Notes: a model not told the origin generated them from the sequence alone. Numbered from the stretch's first letter, positions 45,337 to 55,229 are shown. The stretch: DNA of 64,000 bases from Flavobacterium arcticum (GCF_003344925.1 NZ_CP031188.1:1734501-1798500); one strand, 5' to 3'. Program-made: numbers and translations.

Positions 45337-46565
45337 TAGTCTGTTATTTTCTTCATTATAGTATCAACAGCCCCTCTATTCATATTTACAAACGTTCCGG
45401 CAATGTGTCCTTTTTCTGTGCGATAAGTATCGTCATAGGCAAGTAAGCTGAGTGCTTCTTCCATTTCGGCTTTATCTTTTACGGCTATACAACCACCCAT
45501 TTGTACTAAGGCAACCGCCTCAGGGAATTTTTGGTGGTTGGGTCCTATAATTATAGGTACACCAAAAGCAGCGGGCTCTAATATATTGTGCAGTCCCGCT
45601 GTACCAAACCCACCACCCACGTAGGCAGCATCGGCATAGCTGTATATTTTGCCTAGTATACCAATGATATTAATGATGAACACATCATAGTCGGCTAAGC
45701 TTTTACCTTCCATTTCGGTAAATAGTACTGTTTTTTTGGTAATGCTGTTTTGTAATTCGCTAATATGATCGTTGCCAATGGTATGAGGTGCTATTATTAG
45801 TTTGGTGTTTTTTGAGTTGTTTATAAAATCGACAAACATAGCTTCGCCTTTTTGCCACGAACTCCCAAACACTATCGTGGTTTTCCCGTCGATGAATTCT
45901 TCGATAAAAGGTAGCGTGTTGTCACGTTCCAGTATTTCGCTTACGCGGTCATAGCGGGTGTCGCCACTTACGGTTACATTAGTAAAGCCTATATTTTGCA
46001 GTAGCTTTTTAGAGCTGTCATATTGTACAAATAAGTGGTTGAAGGCTTGTAATGCTTCACGGTAAAATCCGCCATACCATTTAAAGAAAACTTGCTTTTC
46101 ACGAAACAGTCCGCTGATAAGGTAGGCTTCAATATTACGTTTTTTTATTTCGTTGAGGTAGTTAGGCCAAAACTCATATTTAATAAAGAATACCAGTTCA
46201 GGGTGTGTCAAGTCCATAAACTTTTTTGCTTTGGCTTTGGTGTCGAGCGGTAAATAGACGACTACATCGGCAGCTTTGGTGTTTTTTCGTACCTCATACC
46301 CCGATGGCGAAAAGAACGTCACAATTATTTTATGGTTAGGATGTTTTGCCTTTATTTTTTCCATTACGGGTAGTCCCTGCTCATATTCGCCTAATGATGC
46401 CGCATGAAACCACACGGTTTTATCGTTAGGCTGAATTTTTTCGGCGAGGGTATAAAAAACTGTTTTCCTGCCCGATACAAACAGTTTCATTTTCGGACTG
46501 AAAAGTGCTGCTATCTTTAGTATAGGAGCAGCTATATGGGTGAGTAAATTATACAGAAAAAACAT
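45336..46565 (-). CDS. waaA: 3-deoxy-D-manno-octulosonic acid (Kdo) transferase
   Basis: This glycosyltransferase (also called KdtA) adds Kdo to lipid A precursor at the cytoplasmic face of the inner membrane. The 409-residue protein has an N-terminal hydrophobic anchor, the catalytic region WFHAASLGEYEQG with its essential Glu, a GT-B fold, and the late nucleotide-sugar motif GGFGTAGLHNILEPAAFG. Length is normal. The GNAT gene follows with a one-base overlap. Confidence 0.96.
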   Translation of the reverse strand: MFFLYNLLTHIAAPILKIAALFSPKMKLFVSGRKTVFYTLAEKIQPNDKTVWFHAASLGEYEQGLPVMEKIKAKHPNHKIIVTFFSPSGYEVRKNTKAADVVVYLPLDTKAKAKKFMDLTHPELVFFIKYEFWPNYLNEIKKRNIEAYLISGLFREKQVFFKWYGGFYREALQAFNHLFVQYDSSKKLLQNIGFTNVTVSGDTRYDRVSEILERDNTLPFIEEFIDGKTTIVFGSSWQKGEAMFVDFINNSKNTKLIIAPHTIGNDHISELQNSITKKTVLFTEMEGKSLADYDVFIINIIGILGKIYSYADAAYVGGGFGTAGLHNILEPAAFGVPIIIGPNHQKFPEAVALVQMGGCIAVKDKAEMEEALSLLAYDDTYRTEKGHIAGTFVNMNRGAVDTIMKKITD

Positions 46566-46780
46566 AGGTATAGTATTGAGGTGCTAAAATACAGCAATTT
46601 TTTTTGCCTTACGGTTTAATGAAAACTACACTTTACACTTTATTTGGATTATAAGGGTTATTGAGTACTGCATTTCGCGTCATCTTTCATGCAATTCACG
46701 ACATTTATTTTTTTATAATATTGATATACAGCAATTTTGGAGTGTAATTCAAAAACAACAAAAAATTAAACTACCTAATT

Positions 46781-47896
46781 ATGAAAACAAAAATTACACT
46801 ATTATTATTACTTGTTTATTGTGCCTTTTATGGACAGATACCAAGTGTAAACCCTACTTTTAAAGGTAATAAAGCACTCAATCCTTTTAATTTGAAAACA
46901 AATGGAGCAAGTTTTATTGAAAAAATTAATGATGATAGTATATCAAATGATGAAGACTTGATTAATCAAGACACTAAGGGGTATACAATAGCAGATTATT
47001 CTTACTATATTGACAGCTATACGTTAACTGTTGATAAGTATAGGGATTCTATTTCGGCATACGAAAAGAAGCGATTTGAAGTAGGTAAAGAAAGTGCAAC
47101 TATATTAACAGACTCAATTAAGGCTAATCGAGCAAGACTAATTGCTTTAAGAGCTCATATTTCGAAATTAAGAAAAGAGAAAAATAAAAAGATTAGATTG
47201 TTTCCTTCATGGGATCAAAATAACAAGATGTATTTCTTTCAAGAGTTTTATGATGAAGATAATATTCATACAAATTACCTGAATAACGTTTCATTACTTT
47301 TTGATAATACTACAGTACAAAGTGAGTTGCTAAGTGATTATTTAGGTCCTTTTCGTTTAGCATTTGGTACGGTAATTAATGCAAACTCTGATAAAGATGA
47401 TGAAGCTACAGAAGAAGATTCTTCAGAAATTACCAAAGAAGAACAACAGGATGAATTGCAGCGTATAATAAACGGTGGAGGTAATTTCTATTTAAATGCC
47501 CAATTACCAGTACACGCTTACACTAGTACTAATTTCTTAGAGATTATAAGTTTAAATGGTCGATTTTCTTCTGATATTGAAGGTGTTGGTAGTGATGTAG
47601 AAGCAACTGATGTAAAGTATGGTGTCAATGCATCGGCATATTTAGCACTTACTACCGACCAGAAAAAGTTTGGCTTTTTTGTAAATGCTGAATATGGGTG
47701 GATAAGTGGCACGAATAATTTTAGGGATGATTTTGGGCTGCAAAAAGTGTTTGATAAACCTGCTTTTTGGGGTAAAGTAGTTGTAGGTATTATGCTAAAC
47801 AGTAAGGTTACTATCTCTATAACTTCAAAATCTATATCTAACTATGATAGTCTTTTATCTGATAAGGTTATGGTAGGAATACAATTATTAAATTAA
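46781..47896 (+). CDS. Secreted protein of unknown function, first gene of a LytTR-linked cluster
   Basis: A 371-residue protein with a signal peptide (MKTKITLLLLLVYCAFYGQ). The middle (about 75-140) is predicted to be a charged coiled coil with regular Leu and Ala. An acidic insert rich in Asp and Glu lies near 205-230, and the C-terminal 140 residues have alternating strands that look like a small outer membrane barrel (GFFVNAEYGWISG and KVVVGIMLN). No known family is recognised. It is 48 bases upstream of a second unknown gene and then a LytTR regulator, all on one strand, so an operon is likely. The 215-base gap before it holds nothing recognisable. Confidence 0.75.
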   Translation: MKTKITLLLLLVYCAFYGQIPSVNPTFKGNKALNPFNLKTNGASFIEKINDDSISNDEDLINQDTKGYTIADYSYYIDSYTLTVDKYRDSISAYEKKRFEVGKESATILTDSIKANRARLIALRAHISKLRKEKNKKIRLFPSWDQNNKMYFFQEFYDEDNIHTNYLNNVSLLFDNTTVQSELLSDYLGPFRLAFGTVINANSDKDDEATEEDSSEITKEEQQDELQRIINGGGNFYLNAQLPVHAYTSTNFLEIISLNGRFSSDIEGVGSDVEATDVKYGVNASAYLALTTDQKKFGFFVNAEYGWISGTNNFRDDFGLQKVFDKPAFWGKVVVGIMLNSKVTISITSKSISNYDSLLSDKVMVGIQLLN

Positions 47897-47944
47897 ACCA
47901 AAGTAAATATTTACTAATTTTAAATCTTTAAAAACTAAATAATT

Positions 47945-48517
47945 ATGAAAAAAATGACAACGATTACTACAGTTAATCCAAAAGAGTATCTCAACAGGGG
48001 GAGTTCTAAAGATTTAATGTTAAGCATAGATAAAAAAAGTATTGATGTTGATTTGGTGATAAATGTCACTGATGCAGCTTTTAAGTATTCAGGACATAGT
48101 TATATTATTGAACAAAATGGTTTCAAAGGAATTGTTTTTGGTTATCATAAAGGCGATGGTGGAAACGATAGTGATACACAAGGGACGCCAGCTTCTATCT
48201 CTATGAATATTAAAACTACAATTCAAGATGATAAATTTGCTAATTGGGAAGAGGGAGAGGTAAGAATAATGATTATGAATGAAGGAGATAAAGATGAATT
48301 TGTAGCAATGAAGAAGTATTTCCAAACTTATTTAAATACGTTTGAGTATACAGAGGTTCAAGATATTGATTTTACAATTTTCAATATTTATTGGAACAGC
48401 AGAAATCAGGATTTTGAAGTGCTTTTTGATAACCCTATAAACCCAATTATACCTATTATACCAGGTCCTCGTTTTACGAAAGATGGTGGGGTATTAACGC
48501 TAAAATTTAGAAGATAG
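47945..48517 (+). CDS. Protein of unknown function, middle gene of LytTR-linked cluster
   Basis: A 190-residue protein with no signal peptide or membrane segment. It starts with a basic stretch and is mainly beta-strand, with a Gly/Asp-rich loop (YHKGDGGNDSDTQG) and a Pro/Ile-rich stretch near the end (NPINPIIPIIPGP). No family is recognised. Its stop codon is followed directly by the TTG start of the LytTR gene, with zero bases between, so coupled translation is likely and the two products may work together. Confidence 0.75.
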   Translation: MKKMTTITTVNPKEYLNRGSSKDLMLSIDKKSIDVDLVINVTDAAFKYSGHSYIIEQNGFKGIVFGYHKGDGGNDSDTQGTPASISMNIKTTIQDDKFANWEEGEVRIMIMNEGDKDEFVAMKKYFQTYLNTFEYTEVQDIDFTIFNIYWNSRNQDFEVLFDNPINPIIPIIPGPRFTKDGGVLTLKFRR

Positions 48518-49960
48518 TTGACTAATATAAAAATAATACTATTGTTCTTTTTCTGTGCCATTAGTAATGGGCAGCAAGTAGATAGTTTTATTACCCAACC
48601 TATGGTTGATAATCCTAGTAAGACCATTGATAGTCTTGCTAGGATTACTTTAGTTACACCTTATGAGGCTGCAAAAAACTATTATATATTAGGTAAATGT
48701 CATGCTTATCTAAATCAAGAAGAAGTTGGTTTTGAATATTTTATACAATCAAAAAAAGCTTTTGAGGCATTGGGTAATGTACACTTTTCAAAACAAATTG
48801 CACTTGAAGCGCATAAAATAATATCTGCTCAAGAGTATTATGGAAATTATGGGAATACACTTTTTGAAGAGTATCAACACTATGCTGATAGTATCAATTC
48901 TCCATTACACAAAGCTTATGTTATTGCTGAGTTGGCAAAGGATGATTACTATACCTATGATGAAACGGGTGATGTTAAATATTTAGATAGGGCATATTCC
49001 CTTTTTAGAAAAGCGTTAAGATATGCTAATACAGCTGATAATAATTTAATAAAAGCAAAACTATATTCCAATATTGGTTCATTAAAAAACACAATGCATC
49101 AATGTGACTCAGCCCGCTTCTACCTTGATGAATCAAAAATATATATTGATGAAATAGATGATGCCTACGAAAACTATGGGTATTATCATAACTATGCGAA
49201 TTCGTATTTTTTAGAGGAGAACTATCAAAAAGCAATACCTTATTTTTTAAAAGCTAAAGATGTAGTGCCGTATTACAAAGGTAAGGCTTTACGAAAGCTT
49301 TATAGTCAACTAGAAGAAGCCTATGACTATCTGGATAATGATATAGAAAGAAGAAAGTATCAAAGATTGCATGATTCTCTAGATAGAGTTATAAAAGATA
49401 GACTTCAAAATGTAAAAATGCATGAAACTACGGTTAAATATGATGTAGAAAAGAAAGACAAGAAAATAACTGCTTTAGAAAGAGCATTGTTGAGTTATAA
49501 TAAGCATAGGGTAACCTATAGTGTAATATTGTTTTTAGTGTTTCTGTTGGCACTATACTCTTTTGTTCGTTGGAAAAAAGTAGATGTAAAACGTAAAAAA
49601 ATAGAGCAGGAAAAGAAAGGCATCGAGTCAGAGCATATAAAGACCATTGAACAATTAGAAAAAGTAAAACAACTGGTAATTGAAGAACATATAGTTTTAA
49701 AGAATAAAGTAAAAATTCATGTTAGTGATTTAATGTATATAAAATCGGAGGATCATTACCTTAATTTTATACCTTTTGAAGGAAAAAAACAATTTATAAG
49801 AGGTAAAATTTCGGAAGTGTTAGAGGAACTTCCTCCTAATTTTGTAAAATGCCATAGGTCTTATATTGTTAATACCAATTATATAAAGACTACAAGTTCT
49901 AAGGGTATTATCTTAACCAATAATGAACAAATACCCGTTTCTAGAAATTTTAAACTATAA
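48518..49960 (+). CDS. TPR-transmembrane-LytTR DNA-binding regulator
   Basis: The 480-residue protein has a signal peptide (about 1-19), TPR-like helical repeats at about 50-300 in the periplasm, one membrane segment at 332-351, a cytoplasmic coiled coil at about 353-395 and a LytTR DNA-binding domain at 396-480 with the hallmark NFVKCHRSYIVNT. It therefore looks like a one-component membrane regulator that senses outside and binds DNA inside. The start is TTG at 48518, adjoining the previous stop; it is supported by the signal peptide, which every later ATG would remove. The two preceding genes are candidate partners or targets. Confidence 0.88.
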   Translation: MTNIKIILLFFFCAISNGQQVDSFITQPMVDNPSKTIDSLARITLVTPYEAAKNYYILGKCHAYLNQEEVGFEYFIQSKKAFEALGNVHFSKQIALEAHKIISAQEYYGNYGNTLFEEYQHYADSINSPLHKAYVIAELAKDDYYTYDETGDVKYLDRAYSLFRKALRYANTADNNLIKAKLYSNIGSLKNTMHQCDSARFYLDESKIYIDEIDDAYENYGYYHNYANSYFLEENYQKAIPYFLKAKDVVPYYKGKALRKLYSQLEEAYDYLDNDIERRKYQRLHDSLDRVIKDRLQNVKMHETTVKYDVEKKDKKITALERALLSYNKHRVTYSVILFLVFLLALYSFVRWKKVDVKRKKIEQEKKGIESEHIKTIEQLEKVKQLVIEEHIVLKNKVKIHVSDLMYIKSEDHYLNFIPFEGKKQFIRGKISEVLEELPPNFVKCHRSYIVNTNYIKTTSSKGIILTNNEQIPVSRNFKL

Positions 49961-50050
49961 AAAACATTTGTTTTTTATGAGGTGTCAACCACTTTAGTTA
50001 CCTATTTTTGTAGTAGCAATTTTATACTATACAATAATTGTTTTAGGGAT

Positions 50051-51184
50051 ATGAAAAAACTACAAATGGTTGACCTTAAAGGTCAGTATGATAAAATAAA
50101 AGATACTGTAAATGCTTCTATTCAGGAAGTGTTAGATAATACAGCTTATGTTAATGGACCAGAGGTTCATAAATTTCAAAAAAATCTTGAAGAATATCTT
50201 GGTGTAAAGCACGTAATACCATGTGCTAACGGAACGGATGCACTACAGATAGCTATGATGGGGTTAGATTTAAAACCAGGCGATGAGGTTATTACTGCCG
50301 ATTTTACATTTGCAGCTACTGTAGAGGTTATTGCTTTACTACAACTTACCCCTGTATTAGTAGATGTAGAGCCAGATACGTTTAATATCTCGGTAGAAGC
50401 GATACGCAATGTGATAACACCAAAAACCAAAGCTATCGTGCCTGTACACTTGTTTGGGCAGGTTGCAGATATGGAGGATATTATGGCGCTTGCCGAAGAA
50501 CATAACCTTTACGTAATAGAAGATAATGCACAAGCTATTGGTGCAAGTTATACATTTGCCGACGGAACTAAGAAAAAAGCAGGAGGTATTGGTCATGTAG
50601 CTTCAACTTCATTTTTCCCGTCTAAAAATTTAGGCTGTTATGGTGATGGTGGAGCAATATTTACTAATGACGATGAACTAGCCTACAAACTACGTGGTAT
50701 AGTAAACCATGGTATGTATGAGCGTTATCATCATGATGTGGTAGGTGTAAATTCAAGACTAGATAGTGTACAGGCAGCAGTGTTAAACACTAAGTTACCT
50801 TTGCTGGACGAATATAATAAAGCCCGCCTTGCTGCTGCACATAAATATAGTGCTGCTTTTGCAGGGCATGCCGATATTGTGACACCATTAATAAAGGGAA
50901 CTGATGATAGCCATGCATTTCATCAATATACATTGAGAATATTAAATGCCGATAGAAACGCACTAATGAAACACTTGCAAGATAAAGGGATTCCGTGTGC
51001 TATATACTACCCAATACCGTTACACAGCCAAAAAGCGTATGCTGATGCTAAATATAACGAAGACGATTTTGTAGTAACCAATCAAATGGTAAAAGAGGTG
51101 CTATCGTTACCAATGCATACCGAGCTAGATGACGAGCAAATAAAGTTTATAACGGATACTATTCTTGAGTTTTTAAGCGTTTAG
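50051..51184 (+). CDS. DegT/DnrJ/EryC1/StrS family sugar aminotransferase
   Basis: A PLP enzyme that aminates a nucleotide-linked keto-sugar. The 377-residue protein has the PLP Lys at K192 in FFPSKNLGCYGDGG and D158 in EDNAQAIGA, with the family N-terminus (MVDLKGQYDKIK). It resembles WbpE-type enzymes for 3-amino sugars, but the exact sugar is uncertain. The ATG at 50051 is chosen; the frame from GTG at 49982 adds residues without family similarity. It precedes a small membrane protein and galE, giving a sugar-nucleotide unit. Confidence 0.92.
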   Translation: MKKLQMVDLKGQYDKIKDTVNASIQEVLDNTAYVNGPEVHKFQKNLEEYLGVKHVIPCANGTDALQIAMMGLDLKPGDEVITADFTFAATVEVIALLQLTPVLVDVEPDTFNISVEAIRNVITPKTKAIVPVHLFGQVADMEDIMALAEEHNLYVIEDNAQAIGASYTFADGTKKKAGGIGHVASTSFFPSKNLGCYGDGGAIFTNDDELAYKLRGIVNHGMYERYHHDVVGVNSRLDSVQAAVLNTKLPLLDEYNKARLAAAHKYSAAFAGHADIVTPLIKGTDDSHAFHQYTLRILNADRNALMKHLQDKGIPCAIYYPIPLHSQKAYADAKYNEDDFVVTNQMVKEVLSLPMHTELDDEQIKFITDTILEFLSV

Positions 51185-51185
51185 T

Positions 51186-51494
51186 ATGTTTGACTTAGTT
51201 GCTTTTTTATTGTTACAGTTTTCTATAAATCTCTTGATAAAGACATTTTCTAATAACTACTGGAAACAGTTATTTAGAAATTTGTCTTATCTTTTTTTTG
51301 TGATTCTAATGGCGGTATATCCGTTTATAGCAGCACAAAGGATGAACGAGAGTGGCAACGAAGGAATAAATTGTGGGGGATATCAATTTTCAATATTTAC
51401 GTTTCTGTGGGTAACGGGCATACCAGCAGTATTATTATTACAATTTTTATTAAACAAATTTATACTTAAACCAACCAATAAAACTATCAATTAA
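51186..51494 (+). CDS. Small membrane protein of unknown function
   Basis: The 102-residue protein has about three hydrophobic segments (about 5-18, 33-52, 71-93) and an intervening loop with NCGGYQ. It begins one base after the stop of the aminotransferase and overlaps the galE start by one base, so it is translated within the same operon. I recognise no family; context does not show a direct role in sugar metabolism. Confidence 0.75.
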   Translation: MFDLVAFLLLQFSINLLIKTFSNNYWKQLFRNLSYLFFVILMAVYPFIAAQRMNESGNEGINCGGYQFSIFTFLWVTGIPAVLLLQFLLNKFILKPTNKTIN

Positions 51495-52510
51495 TGAAAG
51501 TACTTGTTACTGGCGGGCTTGGCTTTATAGGCTCGCACACTGTAGTCGAACTACAAAATGAAGGTTTTGAAGTAGTAATTATAGACGACCTTTCTAATTC
51601 ATCTTTAGATGTGCTAGATGGTATAGTAGCTATAACAGGCAAAAAACCAGATTTTGAACAGATAGACCTTCGCGAGAAAGCATCGGTTCAGGAATTCTTT
51701 AAAAAACATAATGATGTTTCGGGTATAATACATTTTGCGGCATCAAAAGCAGTAGGAGAGAGTGTTCAGAACCCTTTACTTTATTATGAAAACAACTTAG
51801 GAACATTAGTTTACCTTTTGCAAGAGTTGCAAAATAAAGATAAAGCTCATTTTATTTTTAGCTCTTCTTGTACCGTTTATGGTCAGGCAGAAAAAATGCC
51901 TATAACAGAGGATGCACCAATACAAGTAGCGATGTCGCCTTATGGTAATACTAAACAAATAGGTGAAGAGATTATTACTGATACTACAAAAGTAACAGGT
52001 ATTAATGCAATATTATTACGTTATTTTAATCCTGTAGGCTCGCATGAGTCTACCGAGATTGGGGAGCTGCCAAAAGGGACACCACAAAATTTAATACCAT
52101 TTATTACGCAAACAGCGATAGGGTTAAGAGAGCAGTTATCTGTTTTTGGAGATGATTACCCAACGGCTGACGGTACGTGTATTCGTGATTATATTCATGT
52201 GGTAGATCTTGCTAAAGCACACGTTAAAGCCTTAAAAAGATTGGTGAATAATGAGAACGTTGATAAAGTAGAAACATTTAATTTAGGTACGGGTAAAGGA
52301 AACTCGGTACTTGAAGTTATTAATGCTTTTGAGAAAGTAAGCGGAAAAAAACTAAACTACAAAATTGTAGGTAGAAGAGAAGGTGATATAACCGAGGCTT
52401 ATGCCAATACTACCAAAGCCAATGATGTACTGGGCTGGAAAGCTGAGTTGCCAATTGAAGAAGCATTAGCTTCGGCATGGAAATGGGAACAAAAGGTAAG
52501 AGGTAAATAA
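51494..52510 (+). CDS. galE: UDP-glucose 4-epimerase
   Basis: An extended SDR enzyme that interconverts UDP-glucose and UDP-galactose (or the GlcNAc forms). The 338-residue protein has the NAD motif GGLGFIGSHT at about 7-16, the SSSCTVYG strand with the catalytic Ser/Thr, the YxxxK-type segment MSPYGNTKQ, and the GalE-specific DGTCIRDYIHV. Length is normal. It ends the sugar-nucleotide unit and is followed by a terminator. Confidence 0.95.
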   Translation: MKVLVTGGLGFIGSHTVVELQNEGFEVVIIDDLSNSSLDVLDGIVAITGKKPDFEQIDLREKASVQEFFKKHNDVSGIIHFAASKAVGESVQNPLLYYENNLGTLVYLLQELQNKDKAHFIFSSSCTVYGQAEKMPITEDAPIQVAMSPYGNTKQIGEEIITDTTKVTGINAILLRYFNPVGSHESTEIGELPKGTPQNLIPFITQTAIGLREQLSVFGDDYPTADGTCIRDYIHVVDLAKAHVKALKRLVNNENVDKVETFNLGTGKGNSVLEVINAFEKVSGKKLNYKIVGRREGDITEAYANTTKANDVLGWKAELPIEEALASAWKWEQKVRGK

Positions 52511-52528
52511 AATATACTTATATAGAAA

Positions 52529-52565
52529 AACAAAACTCGCATTATAAATGCGGGTTTTGTTTTTT
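52529..52565. terminator. Bidirectional terminator between galE and fabD
   Basis: Thirteen-pair stem (52531-52543 with 52547-52559, one G-U), three-base loop, flanked by A and T runs. Confidence 0.92.
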
Positions 52566-52580
52566 ATGGTATTTAGTCTG

Positions 52581-53459
52581 TTACGATGCCGAAGCCGTTT
52601 GAGCCTCTTTGTTTATTTTTTTGACTAAACCTTGCAGTACATTACCTGGTCCTGCTTCTGTAAATAGTGTAGCGCCATCGGCAATCATGTTTTGTACACT
52701 TTGTGTCCAGCGTACTGGTGCAGTAAGTTGTACAATTAAGTTTTCTTTAATTTCTTCAGGATTGATTACCGCTGTAGCAGTTACATTTTGATATATAGGG
52801 CATATTGGTTTTGAAAAAGTAGTTGCCGCTATAGCATCGGCTAGTTTTTCGCGTGCAGGCTCCATCATTGGCGAGTGGAAGGCGCCACCTACAGGTAAAA
52901 GTAACGCTCTTCTTGCACCAGCTATTTTTAAGGCTTCGCAGGCACGTTCTACAGCAGGAGTTTCGCCAGAGATTACTAATTGCCCTGGACAGTTATAGTT
53001 AGCAGCGACTACTATCCCTTCTGTTCTTTCACATATTTCTTCTACTATCTTATCTTCAAGTCCTAAAACGGCCGCCATGGTAGAGGGTGCTATTTCACAA
53101 GCTTTTTGCATTGCTATTGCTCTTTTAGAAACTAGGTTTAATCCGTCTTCAAAAGTTAATGCTCCCGCAGCTACTAATGCAGAAAATTCTCCTAGTGAGT
53201 GTCCTGCTACCATATCAGGTTTAAAATCGGCTCCTAATGTTTTTGCGAGTATTACAGAGTGTAAAAATACTGCAGGTTGGGTTACTTTAGTCTCTTTTAA
53301 TTCATCAGCAGTACCTTCAAACATAATATCGGTAATGCGGAAACCAAGAATTTCATTCGCTTTTTCAAATAAAGCTTTTGCCTCATCAGATTTCTCATAT
53401 AGTTCTTTGCCCATTCCAGTAAATTGGGCTCCTTGCCCAGGAAATACATATGCTTTCAT
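52581..53459 (-). CDS. fabD: Malonyl-CoA:ACP transacylase
   Basis: FabD moves malonate from CoA to acyl carrier protein for fatty acid synthesis. The protein has the N-terminal FPGQGAQ, the nucleophile S88 in GHSLGE and the catalytic His in GGAFHSPMM. The start is the ATG at 53459 (292 residues): an exact-consensus promoter overlaps the longer start at 53489, which rules that out. The gene is convergent with galE and divergent from the next membrane protein. Confidence 0.97.
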   Translation of the reverse strand: MKAYVFPGQGAQFTGMGKELYEKSDEAKALFEKANEILGFRITDIMFEGTADELKETKVTQPAVFLHSVILAKTLGADFKPDMVAGHSLGEFSALVAAGALTFEDGLNLVSKRAIAMQKACEIAPSTMAAVLGLEDKIVEEICERTEGIVVAANYNCPGQLVISGETPAVERACEALKIAGARRALLLPVGGAFHSPMMEPAREKLADAIAATTFSKPICPIYQNVTATAVINPEEIKENLIVQLTAPVRWTQSVQNMIADGATLFTEAGPGNVLQGLVKKINKEAQTASAS

Positions 53460-53486
53460 ATTTTGTTTCAGTTTGATTTGCTGTAG

Positions 53487-53516
53487 CAAAAATAACTAAT
53501 TTTATAGCAGTAACAA
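53487..53516 (-). promoter_or_regulatory. Exact-consensus promoter of fabD
   Basis: On the minus strand TTG (53516-53514), exactly 19 bases, then TATTTTTG (53494-53487). It lies 27 bases upstream of the chosen fabD ATG and fixes that start. Confidence 0.82.
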
Positions 53517-53577
53517 CTTTTAGACTTTTTTGTAACAATATGGTACTTTTATATACCTATAAGTAAACAATAGTTTC

Positions 53578-55209
53578 ATGAAAAAATCTTTATCTATAAT
53601 AATTCTTACTGCTTTAGCTTTTTTAATATTTTATTTCGGTCATCCTGTTATTAACTATGGCTTTATAGGGGTTCCGTTTGCCTTATTATTGCTTATTATT
53701 ACGGGTATTTTCTTAACTACACGTGTAGAGACCAAAAATAATAAAGCTAATTTTAGATTTACTAGAATACACCGTCTGTTATGGTCTGTTGTGCTTTTGC
53801 TTATAGCATATGTTACTTTAGCACCACTAATAACGAGTTCGGCTATGTTTCATAACCAAGCCTATAGAGAGCTTATAGGTGAGGTAAAAGATGGTAAAGA
53901 AATATCTAATCACATTGCACCATTGGCAATAAACAAAGTGCGTGTGGTAGATGAAAGGCTTGCTTATCTTTTGGGAGAAAAAATATTAGGATCTGACCCT
54001 GCTTTGGGTAGTAAAGCAACCTTAGGGCATTTTACAATTCAAAAAGTAGGCGACGAGCTGTACTGGGTTGCACCACTATTGCATACTGGTTTTTTTAAAT
54101 GGCTTAATAATAGTGAGGGTACAGATGGTTATGTGCTTGTTTCGGCTACTAATGAGCGTGATGTGCAGTTAGTACAATCGATTAACGGAAAACCATTAAA
54201 AATTAAATATCAAAGTGAAGCTTTTTTTATGAGCCAAATGGAACGCTATCTTTACTTTAATGGCTATGCAACTACAGGTCTTGAAGATTATACCTTTGAG
54301 ATTGATGACGATGGTAACCCGTACTGGGTAGTAACTAAATATAAGAAAGAAATAGGCTTTGGCGGTAATAATGCTGTGGGAGTAGTAGTGCTGGATGCAC
54401 AAACGGGAGCGATACAAGAGTATAGTGTAAGTGAAACTCCTGATTGGGTAGATAGAATACAACCACAAAATTTTATAGAAGATCAATTAAACGATTGGGG
54501 AGAATATGTACATGGATATTGGAACTTTGCTAACGAAAACAAATTACAAATTACCGAAGGACTTACACTAGTATATGGCGAAAATGGACGACCATATTGG
54601 TATACGGGGCTTACATCGGTAGGTAAAGATGAGTCGGCAGTAGGATTTGTACTTGTAGATACCCGTACTAAAGAGACAACTTATTATCATCAGGGTGGTG
54701 CAACGGAATATGCTGCACGAAGATCTGCAGAAGGCAAAGTTCAAGAGAAAGGCTACAATGCATCTATGCCAGTGCCTTATACTATAAATAACATTCCTAC
54801 TTATGTAATGACATTAAAAGATGGTGGCGGGCTAGTAAAGATGTATGCTATGGTAGCTATAACCGATTATACTATAGTAGGAGTGGGTAACACTATGAAC
54901 GAAGCTATGATGGCATTTAAAAACGTATATAACATGACGGGTAATAGTATTGATCCTAATGCCATTAGTGATAAAAACACGCTTACTACTGTTGTGCAAC
55001 GTATACAGAGCGATATTAAAAGTGGTAATAGCTTTTATTATTTTACAGTTGATGGTTCGGCAAAAATATTTATAGGGTCGTCGCAACTCTCTAATGAGTT
55101 ACCTATTACCCAAGTAGGAGATAGTATAGATATTTCGTTTGATACTGATGCAGAGCAAGTAATTAATGTTTCAACGTTTGATAATCTTAATCTAGGGAGT
55201 AAGAAGTAA
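53578..55209 (+). CDS. Large predicted membrane protein of unknown function
   Basis: The 543-residue protein has three hydrophobic segments near the N-terminus (about 5-20, 28-46, 66-84) and a long outside domain. That domain has internal repeats: YWV(V/A) and PYWY strands, and two DA/DT-x-T-x-(A/E) turns (LDAQTGAIQEY and VDTRTKETTYY), which hint at PepSY-like or beta-propeller-like duplication. I cannot assign a family. Length and intact frame, with a terminator behind, support a real single-gene unit. It is divergent from fabD. Confidence 0.75.
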   Translation: MKKSLSIIILTALAFLIFYFGHPVINYGFIGVPFALLLLIITGIFLTTRVETKNNKANFRFTRIHRLLWSVVLLLIAYVTLAPLITSSAMFHNQAYRELIGEVKDGKEISNHIAPLAINKVRVVDERLAYLLGEKILGSDPALGSKATLGHFTIQKVGDELYWVAPLLHTGFFKWLNNSEGTDGYVLVSATNERDVQLVQSINGKPLKIKYQSEAFFMSQMERYLYFNGYATTGLEDYTFEIDDDGNPYWVVTKYKKEIGFGGNNAVGVVVLDAQTGAIQEYSVSETPDWVDRIQPQNFIEDQLNDWGEYVHGYWNFANENKLQITEGLTLVYGENGRPYWYTGLTSVGKDESAVGFVLVDTRTKETTYYHQGGATEYAARRSAEGKVQEKGYNASMPVPYTINNIPTYVMTLKDGGGLVKMYAMVAITDYTIVGVGNTMNEAMMAFKNVYNMTGNSIDPNAISDKNTLTTVVQRIQSDIKSGNSFYYFTVDGSAKIFIGSSQLSNELPITQVGDSIDISFDTDAEQVINVSTFDNLNLGSKK

Positions 55210-55229
55210 AAAAGATAAAAAACTAATAT

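Noticed and set aside
49982..50050. GTG start giving a 400-residue sugar aminotransferase
   Set aside because: The added residues do not fit the family N-terminus, which begins at the ATG at 50051.
53077..53499. 140-codon open frame antisense to fabD
   Set aside because: It is a shadow of fabD and overlaps the fabD promoter.
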